From Poriferisodalis sp965215815 (GTDB taxonomy: Bacteria > Actinomycetota > Acidimicrobiia > Acidimicrobiales > Poriferisodalaceae): a stretch of DNA of 64,000 nucleotides. Under the pieces are notes generated by a model that worked only from the letters and a program-made list of their open reading frames with translations, did not search any database and was not told the DNA's origin. The DNA is taken from the NCBI RefSeq assembly GCF_965215815.1, contig NZ_CBDCEO010000013.1, forward strand, positions 2,170,001-2,234,000. The letters run 5' to 3'. Position 1 is the stretch's first letter; each line of letters starts with the position of its first letter. The translations under genes and the position numbers were made by a program. Below are positions 25,441 through 31,984 of the stretch, in pieces.

Positions 25441-26652
25441 GTGCTGCCGCTTGAGACTGCGCGCGAATTCGTTCTGGACCGATGCCAAGCGCGCAAGCCC
25501 GTGCGCGTGCCGGTCGCGGACGCACTGGGCTTGGTGACGGCCAGCGAGATCATCGCCTCGGAGGACATCCCGCAGTTTGCGAACACGGCCATGGACGGCT
25601 TTGCCGTGCGATCGGCGGACGTAGCGGACGCTCCTTGTGAGCTGCGCATCGTCGAGACGATCGCCGCCGGGCATGCTCCGCAGATCACCGTGGGGCCCGG
25701 TGAAGCCAGTCGCATCATGACCGGGGCCACGATCCCCCCTGGGGCCGATGCCGTCGTCATGGTGGAGCGCACGGCGATCGTTTCGGACTCGGTCGCAGAC
25801 GGCGAAGTCGTACGAGTGGAGATCAGCGTCCCGCGCGACAATCACGTGCGGCCTGTTGGCGATGATCTGCATGCAGGCGACAACGTGTTCCCCGCACGAA
25901 CTGAGCTCGCGGCGGGGCATCTCGGCGTCCTGTGCAGCCTCGGGATGACCGACGTTGAGGTGTACCCCCGGCCGCGAGTCGGCGTGCTGTCCACCGGCGA
26001 TGAGCTCGTCGATGATGGCAGTCCATTGCAGCCGGGACAGATTCGCGATTCGAACCGTCGGACGCTGCTGGCGTTGGCACACCGGGCCGATGTCGAAACG
26101 GTCGACCTCGGCCTCGTCCGCGACGACCCAGCCGAGATCGAGGCCTCCCTCGCCATCGGCGTCCAGACATGCGACGCCATCGTCACCTCGGGCGGCGTGA
26201 GCATGGGCGACTTCGACTACGTGAAAGCTGTGCTTGAGCGCATCGGCGACATGCGGTGGATGCAGGTGGCGATCAAGCCGGCAAAACCACTGGCGTTCGG
26301 CACAGTTGGCGATGTGCCTGTCTTCGGGCTTCCGGGCAACCCAGTCTCATCGATGGTGTCCTTCGAGCTCTTCGCCCGGCCCGGCCTGCGCTCGATGATG
26401 GGGCATCCGCAGCCGATCCGACCCACGGTCATGGCCTTCGCTGCGGAAGACCTGCTCCGGCGCCCGGACGGCAAGACGCACTTCATGCGGGTGCTGGCGA
26501 CACCGCTGGGCGGCCGGACCGAAGTGCGCTCCGCGGGAGGTCAGGGCTCGCACATGCTGTGGGCCATGGCCAAGTCGAATGCGTTGGCCGTCATCGGTGA
26601 CGGCGACGGCGTACGCGCCGGAGGCAAGCTCGACGTGCTCCTGCTGGACTGA
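25441..26652 (+). CDS. moeA: Molybdopterin molybdenumtransferase
   Basis: Protein of 403 residues, the usual MoeA length. It inserts molybdate into adenylylated molybdopterin, the last step of cofactor synthesis. Motifs: FANTAMDGFAVRSADV (about residues 46-61), GATIPPGADAVVMVE (about 95-109), VGVLSTGDELVD, SGGVSMGDFDYVKAVLE (about 242-258) and GLPGNPVSSMVSFELF (about 297-312). The start is GTG 25441, given the -10 spacing. moaA follows after 63 nt, with its own -10, then moaC. Confidence 0.95.
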   Translation: MLPLETAREFVLDRCQARKPVRVPVADALGLVTASEIIASEDIPQFANTAMDGFAVRSADVADAPCELRIVETIAAGHAPQITVGPGEASRIMTGATIPPGADAVVMVERTAIVSDSVADGEVVRVEISVPRDNHVRPVGDDLHAGDNVFPARTELAAGHLGVLCSLGMTDVEVYPRPRVGVLSTGDELVDDGSPLQPGQIRDSNRRTLLALAHRADVETVDLGLVRDDPAEIEASLAIGVQTCDAIVTSGGVSMGDFDYVKAVLERIGDMRWMQVAIKPAKPLAFGTVGDVPVFGLPGNPVSSMVSFELFARPGLRSMMGHPQPIRPTVMAFAAEDLLRRPDGKTHFMRVLATPLGGRTEVRSAGGQGSHMLWAMAKSNALAVIGDGDGVRAGGKLDVLLLD

Positions 26653-26702
26653 GCCAGTCCATCGTCGGGGACCCGGCGGCGACCTCTCTGCGCAGCCGTC
26701 GA

Positions 26703-26708
26703 TACGCT
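26703..26708 (+). promoter_or_regulatory. Putative -10 element upstream of moaA
   Basis: TACGCT ends 7 nt before ATG 26716, with no ribosome binding site in the gap; consistent with a leaderless moaA mRNA. Confidence 0.4.
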
Positions 26709-26715
26709 CAGGCCA

Positions 26716-27744
26716 ATGAATGGTGCAGCAGGTGCCGTAGCGTCGGCACGAGCGGTTGACCTTGTCGATCCGTTTGGTCGGACCGTGGGCGATCTGCGCA
26801 TCTCGGTCACCGATCGCTGCAACTTTCGCTGCCAGTACTGCATGCCCGCCGAGGGCATGAAGTGGCTACCCCGTTCAGAGATCCTGAGCTTCGAGGAGAT
26901 CGAGCGCTTCGCCAAGGTGTGCGTGGACCGCTTCGGTTTCGAGAGCATCCGGCTGACGGGAGGAGAGCCCTTGGTACGGGCTCACCTGCCACGGCTGGTC
27001 GAACGTCTTGCCGTGCTCGGCGTCGACGTGGCGTTGACCACGAACGGCGCCACGTTGCGCATGCATGCCAAGCCGCTCGCGGAAGCGGGCCTTTCGCGGA
27101 TCAACATCAGCCTCGACTCGCTCCAGCGCGATCGCTTCTTGGAGCTGACGCGCCGTGACGAGCTGGATCGGGTCCTCGATGGCATCGACGCAGCCATCGA
27201 CGCCGGGCTCGCGCCAGTGAAGATCAACACGGTCATGATGCGCGGCATCAACGACGACGAAGTCGTGGACTTCGCCCGCTTCGGCCGCGAGCGTGGAGTT
27301 GAAGTCCGCTTCATCGAGTTCATGCCGCTCGAGGCTGGAGATGTGTGGACATCAGACGTAGTGGTTCCCGCCGATGCAATCTTGGCGGCAATCTCGGAGG
27401 TGTTCCCGACCGAGCCCGTGCTGCGTGGCAACGAGCCCGCCGAGCGTTACCGCTACCTCGACGGCGTCGGTCACGTCGGAGTCATCGCCAGTGTCACGAA
27501 GCCCTTCTGCGGCAACTGTGACCGGGTGCGCCTCACAGCCGAAGGCCAGTTCCGCACATGCCTGTTTGCGCTGGACGAGTTCGACATGCGGTCGATCCTG
27601 CGCAGCGGTGCTCCGAGTGACGAGCTCGATGACCGCCTCGCGGTTGCAGTCCGCGATGCGGTCGGCACCAAGTGGGCCGGCCACTCGATCGGGCAGGTCA
27701 ACTTCATCAAACCCAAGCGAACAATGAGTCAAATCGGCGGCTGA
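26716..27744 (+). CDS. moaA: GTP 3',8-cyclase MoaA
   Basis: Radical SAM protein of 342 residues. The N-terminal Fe-S cluster motif CNFRCQYCMP is near residues 36-45, TGGEPLVR follows, and the C-terminal cluster motif is CGNCDRVRLTAEGQFRTC (about 268-285). The C-terminus ends in the conserved Gly-Gly (MSQIGG) needed for activity. It converts GTP to 3',8-cyclo-7,8-dihydro-GTP, which MoaC turns into cPMP. A perfect hairpin overlaps the stop codon. moaC lies 38 nt downstream. Confidence 0.96.
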   Translation: MNGAAGAVASARAVDLVDPFGRTVGDLRISVTDRCNFRCQYCMPAEGMKWLPRSEILSFEEIERFAKVCVDRFGFESIRLTGGEPLVRAHLPRLVERLAVLGVDVALTTNGATLRMHAKPLAEAGLSRINISLDSLQRDRFLELTRRDELDRVLDGIDAAIDAGLAPVKINTVMMRGINDDEVVDFARFGRERGVEVRFIEFMPLEAGDVWTSDVVVPADAILAAISEVFPTEPVLRGNEPAERYRYLDGVGHVGVIASVTKPFCGNCDRVRLTAEGQFRTCLFALDEFDMRSILRSGAPSDELDDRLAVAVRDAVGTKWAGHSIGQVNFIKPKRTMSQIGG

Positions 27745-27756
27745 GAGCCGCCGATT
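27732..27756. terminator. Perfect hairpin spanning the moaA stop codon
   Basis: AATCGGCGGCT (27732-27742) pairs perfectly with AGCCGCCGATT (27746-27756) across a 3-nt loop. The stem contains the start of the moaA TGA. No T tract follows, so it may act as an mRNA-stability or attenuating hairpin between moaA and moaC rather than a full terminator. Confidence 0.55.
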
Positions 27757-27782
27757 CATTAGACACAGGGGCGGCTGAGATC

Positions 27783-28274
27783 ATGACCGAGTCACCTTTC
27801 ACTCACTTGGATCCTCTGGGTCGGGCGCGCATGGTCGATGTGACCCCGAAGGAGATCTCACATCGACGAGCGATCGCTCGATGCCGCGTGCACATGGCCA
27901 CCGAGACAGCGTCACTGGTTGCCCGGGGTGCGATCGCGAAGGGGGACGTCATCGCGGTCGCTCGGGTGGCTGGCATCCAGGCCGCCAAGCGCACTCCAGA
28001 TCTCATCCCGCTGTGTCACCCTCTGCTCGTCGGCGCTGTCTATGTGAATTTTGAGATTGCCGACACCTGGATCGAGATCGAGGCGCAGGTGGAGACAGTG
28101 GACCGCACCGGTGTTGAGATGGAGGCGATGACGGCTTGTTCCGTCGCAGCCCTCACCATCTACGACATGTGCAAGTCGGCCGACCGATCCATGGTCATCG
28201 GCGACCTCGCCCTGTGGGAGAAAACGGGCGGCAAGTCGGGCGCCTACCGGCGAGAAGCGGACGCCACCGACTGA
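27783..28274 (+). CDS. moaC: Cyclic pyranopterin monophosphate synthase MoaC
   Basis: Protein of 163 residues. Conserved parts: THLDPLGRARMVDVTPK (about residues 7-23), GIQAAKRTPDLIPLCHPLLV (about 64-83, with the active-site Lys and His), VDRTGVEMEAMTACSVAALT (about 105-124), and the C-terminal Lys-rich EKTGGKSGAYRRE. It completes cPMP formation after MoaA. It ends a moeA-moaA-moaC run; moaB, moaD and moaE are not in the window. Confidence 0.95.
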   Translation: MTESPFTHLDPLGRARMVDVTPKEISHRRAIARCRVHMATETASLVARGAIAKGDVIAVARVAGIQAAKRTPDLIPLCHPLLVGAVYVNFEIADTWIEIEAQVETVDRTGVEMEAMTACSVAALTIYDMCKSADRSMVIGDLALWEKTGGKSGAYRREADATD

Positions 28275-28454
28275 TCCCGTCGCCTGATGCGGTTGCGGTG
28301 CTGTGGAGTGCCCGCCGAGCGAACGGTCGCGCGATCAGCGCTCTCAATCTGGGAACATTAGTCTGCTGCTGTGCGCGGGCAGCGGAAATGCATGTTGGAC
28401 GCGCGGCGGAATGGCACCCTGTGTGGGCAGGCCAGCCCGCTAGGCAGGTGACGC

Positions 28455-28958
28455 GTGACACAACTGGTCTTGGTGTTGTTGGCTGTCGCTTGGATCGTGG
28501 TACTGGCTCCCGACGTTGCGCGCCTGTTCCAGCCACGACGCAGAGCAACATCGTCCGTCGACCAGTTCCGCGAGCAACTCGACTCACTCGGTCGTTCGGC
28601 GCCGGCTGCAGCACTTATCTCCCAAGCGCATGCGTTGAGGGAATTCCGCGAGCCTCAACCTCGGAGGACGAGCCCATCCACCTCGATGCCGACCACGCCC
28701 AAGCAGGCAGCGGTCCGTCGACGCGACATCGGTACGTTGCTCGTGCTGTGCATGCTGGTGACGCTCGCAGGCACACTCGCCACGGGCTCGCTGTGGGCAC
28801 TTGCTGCCTTCGTTGTGATGCTCGGGCTCACCACGGGTTACGTCGCGCTGGCGGTGCGTCGGAGTCGCGCAGCTCCCACTGCTGAGGTGCACTACCTGCC
28901 ACTGCGAGATCCGGCCAGCTCGTCGACGGTGAGGATGATTCGCCGAACGGCGAACTAG
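28455..28958 (+). CDS. SepX/GlpR-like membrane protein (by position and layout)
   Basis: Protein of 167 residues from GTG 28455. One membrane helix lies at the very N-terminus (LVLVLLAVAWIVVLAP), then an Arg-rich stretch with SVDQFREQLDSLGR, and two further membrane helices at about residues 94-133. In other Actinobacteria a small protein of this layout (GlpR in Corynebacterium, SepX in Streptomyces, a cell-division membrane protein) lies downstream of galU-moeA-moaC; the same neighbours are here. The link is by synteny and architecture only; sequence identity was not measured. A weak 15-bp duplication overlaps its stop (28947-28961 and 28974-28988). Confidence 0.55.
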   Translation: MTQLVLVLLAVAWIVVLAPDVARLFQPRRRATSSVDQFREQLDSLGRSAPAAALISQAHALREFREPQPRRTSPSTSMPTTPKQAAVRRRDIGTLLVLCMLVTLAGTLATGSLWALAAFVVMLGLTTGYVALAVRRSRAAPTAEVHYLPLRDPASSSTVRMIRRTAN

Positions 28959-29098
28959 TAGCCACGGCGCCGTACGGCGAACCAGTAGGCACCGGCCCCC
29001 CGGAGATCAGCCAGAGCATCCAAGCGCTGCTGAGCAGCGAATCGTGGTCGCAGACTGGCCCGCTGATCCCGCAGATATATTCGACAACCGCCCGGTTC

Positions 29099-29171
29099 GG
29101 GGGTGTAGCTCAGTTGGTAGAGCGCTTCGGTCGCATCGAAGAGGCCAGGGGTTCGATTCCCCTCACCTCCA
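29099..29171 (+). tRNA. tRNA-Ala (anticodon CGC)
   Basis: A 73-nt cloverleaf. Acceptor GGGGGTG pairs with CACCTCC, including the G3:U70 pair that marks tRNA-Ala; D arm GCTC/GAGC; anticodon stem CTTCG/CGAAG with loop GTCGCAT (anticodon CGC, reads GCG); T arm AGGGG-TTCGATT-CCCCT; discriminator A. CCA is not encoded. No copy of the 3' end is seen elsewhere in the window, so there is no sign of an element integrated here. Confidence 0.95.
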
Positions 29172-29430
29172 CGCCCAGTCACGTGACGCCGCCTTGGCGA
29201 GGTCCGCTCCATTCCACGCTGCGTCCCGTCAACGTGTAGCAACCTGCCCGAGCGGAATAATCCGTGTGAGTGATGGGATCGGATCATGGCAGAATGCCGA
29301 TGTGGAACGCAAGCGCAAGGTGCCCGTACCAGACGGTCAGCCTGGGAGTTCTCTAGATGTCGGCATTCGTGCTTCCCGCTCCGGCGAGCCGACTGCTCAT
29401 CCGCAAGAAGCGCACCGCGGGCCGGTTGTC

Positions 29431-29661
29431 GTGTGGGCTGAGGCTGCGCTTGGGCATGCGAGCTTGCAGGACATTGAAGACCCACCCGGAGTCGTCGCGA
29501 CCGTTGCTGGCCTGACTGGCGTTTGGGCTCATGGAGCGGACGTACGAGAGGCGAGAGAGGAATTGCTGGAAGTGCTCGTCGACTGGGCCTCCCTCAAGAT
29601 CGAACACGGCGACGACGACATTCCCAGCATTGACGGGGTAAGTCTCTACGTCACCCAATGA
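29431..29661 (+). CDS. hicB: HicB-type antitoxin
   Basis: From GTG 29431 the product has 76 residues, the usual length for this short HicB group: VWAEAALGHASLQDIEDPPG, VVATVAGLTGVWAHGADVRE and AREELLEVLVDWASLKIEHG, ending PSIDGVSLYVTQ. The frame is open further upstream with an in-frame GTG at 29302, so a longer N-terminus cannot be excluded. HicB sequesters the HicA RNase. The stop overlaps the HicA start (ATGA at 29658-29661). A 9-bp inverted repeat (29292-29300 and 29360-29368) lies upstream and could be an operator. Confidence 0.7.
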   Translation: MWAEAALGHASLQDIEDPPGVVATVAGLTGVWAHGADVREAREELLEVLVDWASLKIEHGDDDIPSIDGVSLYVTQ

Positions 29662-29885
29662 GCCAGAGGCTCGAGCCGATCAGCCGCAGGGACTTGATTA
29701 AGGCCTTGCGGAGGCAGGGTTGGACCGGTCCGTGGCAGGGCAGCAAGCATCAGATGATGCACAAAGGCAAGTAAAAACTGCGTTTGCCGAACCCACACAG
29801 TCCCGACATCAGCAGTCAACTGCTTGCGATCATTCTCGACCAAGCAGGCATTTCTCGCGACGAATGGCTCGAAGCCAACCGCTGA
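29658..29885 (+). pseudogene. hicA: HicA-type mRNA interferase interrupted by an in-frame TAA
   Basis: The frame reads MSQRLEPISRRDLIKALRRQ, GWTGPWQGSKHQMMHKGK, then TAA (29772-29774), then on in frame with KLRLPNPHSPDISSQLLAII and LDQAGISRDEWLEANR to TGA at 29883-29885. This is a full HicA: the catalytic His sits in GSKHQMM, and LRLPNPH and GISRDEWLE are the usual later motifs. A single nonsense codon (for example from AAA, GAA or CAA) truncates it after 38 of about 75 residues, removing the second strand and last helix. The antitoxin gene remains open. Sequencing error is possible. Confidence 0.78.
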
Positions 29886-30230
29886 CAAGTCCTGTCAGGA
29901 CACCGAGCCATAGGTATTTCCCAATGCCGTACAACTCGGCCGATGCACGCGAAGCAGCGCACACGGCGAGAGACGTTGACGAGGTGGGCGGCGGCCTCGA
30001 CGTACCGCCCCGCCCAGCACCCCGCAGCGCCCGCCTCGACGGTGATGGCACCCCGCCCTTTCGCTAAGGGGCGGGTACCGAAGAGGGGAGTCTCGACGCA
30101 CCAACTATCTTCGCGGGCACAATTCAGCGCTACTTGGCGGCACGCTGCGCCAAACGTCGGGCCGTTGGCAGGCGTGACGGGAACCCAACCCCTGCGCTGC
30201 TAGGTAACCGAAAGGGAACCGACAGCAGAA
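29886..30230. other. Intergenic region, no gene recognised
   Basis: 345 nt between the HicA remnant and the SCO1-like gene. Frames present have no protein-like composition. The region should hold the promoter of the oxidase-assembly genes, but I see no clear -35/-10 pair. GC-rich tracts dominate the middle. Confidence 0.5.
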
Positions 30231-31013
30231 ATGGCCCCTGACCTGCTCCTACGAATTCCCTTCACCTTCACATTGTCGTCACGCCGGGGCCACCCGCGTC
30301 GGCACCGAGGACACGCTCGCCGGGCACGCCTGAGCGCGATTGCCTCAGTTCTGGTAGCTGCCGTCTTCGTGGCAGCATGCGGAGGCGGGGGCGACAGCGA
30401 ATCGCGCTACGAAGGCCTCGCGGTGGCCCCCTCCGAGCTGCGGCAGATCCCCCAGATGTCGCTGACAGACACCGCTGGCAACGACTTCGAACTCGCGGCC
30501 GACACGGAAGGGCAAGTACGTCTCGTGTACCAGTTGTTCACGAACTGCCCCGATATCTGTGGGGTGCAACTGGCGCAGCTCGCCAGCGTGCTCGGCCGGC
30601 CAGGGGCTCCCAAGAACGTGCAGGTGTTGGCGGTCACTGTCGACCCTGATCGGGACACACCTGAGATCCTGCGTGCGTATCTTGACCAGTTCAGCGCCGA
30701 TTTTGTTGGACTCATTCCCCGGAGCGAACAGCAGTTGACCGACCTTCAGAACGCGCTGGGCTCGTTGGCCTCGTTCAAGATCTTCGACACGACTCCGACG
30801 ACGGAACACGACCACAGCACCGATGTCGAGGCCGACGTGGCTCACGGCCACGGCGCCTACGACGTAGGCCACGACGGCCGTGTCTTTGCCTTCGCCCCCA
30901 ACGGCTACGGCTACGCGCAGTACCCCTATCCCACACGTCAGTCCCAGTTCGATCACGACCTGCCGATCCTGGCCGTCATCGAACCGGACGCGCCGGCCGG
31001 CGCGGGTCTGTAG
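30231..31013 (+). CDS. SCO1/SenC-like copper lipoprotein for cytochrome oxidase assembly
   Basis: Protein of 260 residues with an Arg-rich N-terminal stretch, a membrane segment (AIASVLVAAVFVAACGGGG) and a lipobox Cys near residue 50. The thioredoxin-like SCO domain has the copper-binding CPDIC motif (in LFTNCPDICGVQLAQL, about residues 103-118), VLAVTVDPDRDTPEILRAYL, and a C-terminal VGHDGRVFAFAPNG. An insert rich in His and Asp (TTEHDHSTDVEADVAHGHG) may bind extra metal. SCO proteins deliver copper to the CuA centre. The lead before the membrane segment is long, so the true start could lie downstream. A CtaG-like gene follows 4 nt later. Confidence 0.82.
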   Translation: MAPDLLLRIPFTFTLSSRRGHPRRHRGHARRARLSAIASVLVAAVFVAACGGGGDSESRYEGLAVAPSELRQIPQMSLTDTAGNDFELAADTEGQVRLVYQLFTNCPDICGVQLAQLASVLGRPGAPKNVQVLAVTVDPDRDTPEILRAYLDQFSADFVGLIPRSEQQLTDLQNALGSLASFKIFDTTPTTEHDHSTDVEADVAHGHGAYDVGHDGRVFAFAPNGYGYAQYPYPTRQSQFDHDLPILAVIEPDAPAGAGL

Positions 31014-31017
31014 CACC

Positions 31018-31869
31018 ATGCGTTTCTGGTGCTCGGCGCTCGAGGTGCCGTGGACGTGGGGGTGGCGTGCCTATCCAGGGGTCTGGGTGGCAACGCTTGC
31101 CATCGCAGTCCCGTACCTAGTGGCTCGTCGCCGTGCCCGCGCCATGCGCATAGAACCGCTGGACGCCGCCGAAGCAGCGGCGGAGCGCCGCCAGATGTGG
31201 CTGTTCCTGGCCGGGGTGGCGGCGTTCTGGATGGCTTCTGATTGGCCGCTCGGCGTGCTCGGCGCGGGCTATCTGGCTTCGGCCCACATGTTGCAGTTCA
31301 TGCTGTACACGCTGGTCGCCGCGCCGCTGCTGGTGATGGGCGTGTCCGAGCCGATGGCTCGCAGGATTCTGGCGAGGCTGCGCCTCTACCGCCTCCTGAC
31401 CCGGCTCACCAAGCCGGTTACCGCCGCATTGGTGTTCAACGGTTGCCTCGTTGCGACGCACTCGCCGTGGGCAGTCGACAACCTGCGGGCGAACCAATTC
31501 GGCTCGTTTGTGATGGACGTGGTGTGGCTGGTCTCGGGCGTGCTCGTGTGGCTGCCGATCTTGTCGCCGCTCACCGAGCACCGGCTACGCGCCTACCCCG
31601 GCAAGATGGTGTATCTGTTCCTGGCGCTTGGTGTCGTTCCGGCGGTGCCTGCGGGGTTCCTGACCTTTGCCAGCTTCCCCCTCTATGCCACCTACGAGCT
31701 GGCGCCCCGGTTTTATGGCCTCGACGCTGCGACAGACCAGCAGACGGCCGGGCTCATCATGAAGCTGGGCGGCATTCCCATCGTGTGGGGAGCCATCATC
31801 GCCATGATGCTGCGTTGGGCTGACGAGTCTCGGGCGTCCAGTCCGGCTGGCCCGCTTAGTCGACGATGA
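31018..31869 (+). CDS. CtaG-like (caa3-type oxidase assembly) membrane protein
   Basis: Polytopic membrane protein of 283 residues with about seven hydrophobic segments. Family cues: ASAHMLQFMLYTLVAAPLLV (about residues 95-114), FNGCLVATHSPW, VWLPILSPLTEHRLRAYPGK, and a C-terminal GGIPIVWGAIIAMMLRW. Members of the Bacillus CtaG type assist copper insertion into cytochrome oxidase. It follows the SCO1-like lipoprotein by 4 nt and is probably co-transcribed. Its last 14 nt overlap the 42-residue membrane peptide encoded on the opposite strand. Confidence 0.82.
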   Translation: MRFWCSALEVPWTWGWRAYPGVWVATLAIAVPYLVARRRARAMRIEPLDAAEAAAERRQMWLFLAGVAAFWMASDWPLGVLGAGYLASAHMLQFMLYTLVAAPLLVMGVSEPMARRILARLRLYRLLTRLTKPVTAALVFNGCLVATHSPWAVDNLRANQFGSFVMDVVWLVSGVLVWLPILSPLTEHRLRAYPGKMVYLFLALGVVPAVPAGFLTFASFPLYATYELAPRFYGLDAATDQQTAGLIMKLGGIPIVWGAIIAMMLRWADESRASSPAGPLSRR

Positions 31870-31984
31870 CGAGCGCCCAGTAGATCACCACGACGATCAG
31901 CGCCGCCGAGGCAGCGAGTGCGCGCAATGACAGCCACAGCTCATCGCCCGGACGCATGGGGCGCCGAGGCGGGCGGCCGAACAT
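31856..31984 (-). CDS. Small single-span membrane protein coupled to pepN
   Basis: A 42-codon gene. Its ATG shares the A of the pepN TGA (TGATG, 31982-31986), so translation is probably coupled. The product starts MFGRPPRRPMRPGDELWLSL, then a hydrophobic helix LAASAALIVVVIYWALVIV, and ends in Asp: positive-inside topology with the Arg-rich N-terminus in the cytoplasm. The reading frame, hydrophobic pattern and overlap support a real gene. I recognise no family. It overlaps the end of the ctaG-like gene by 14 nt. Confidence 0.6.
   Translation of the reverse strand: MFGRPPRRPMRPGDELWLSLRALAASAALIVVVIYWALVIVD

Noticed and set aside
28947..28988. 15-bp imperfect duplication around the SepX-like stop codon
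   Set aside because: Real (14 of 15 matching, offset 27 nt) but too short and isolated to mean more than a local duplication.
29099..29171. tRNA-Ala as attachment site of an integrated element
   Set aside because: The tRNA 3' end is not repeated elsewhere in the window and no integrase is nearby.
10932..29774. Stop-codon reassignment (TGA or TAA read as sense)
   Set aside because: Interrupted toxin genes use both TGA and TAA, while the housekeeping genes use TGA, TAA and TAG as ordinary terminal stops with no internal ones. Point nonsense mutations explain the data better.
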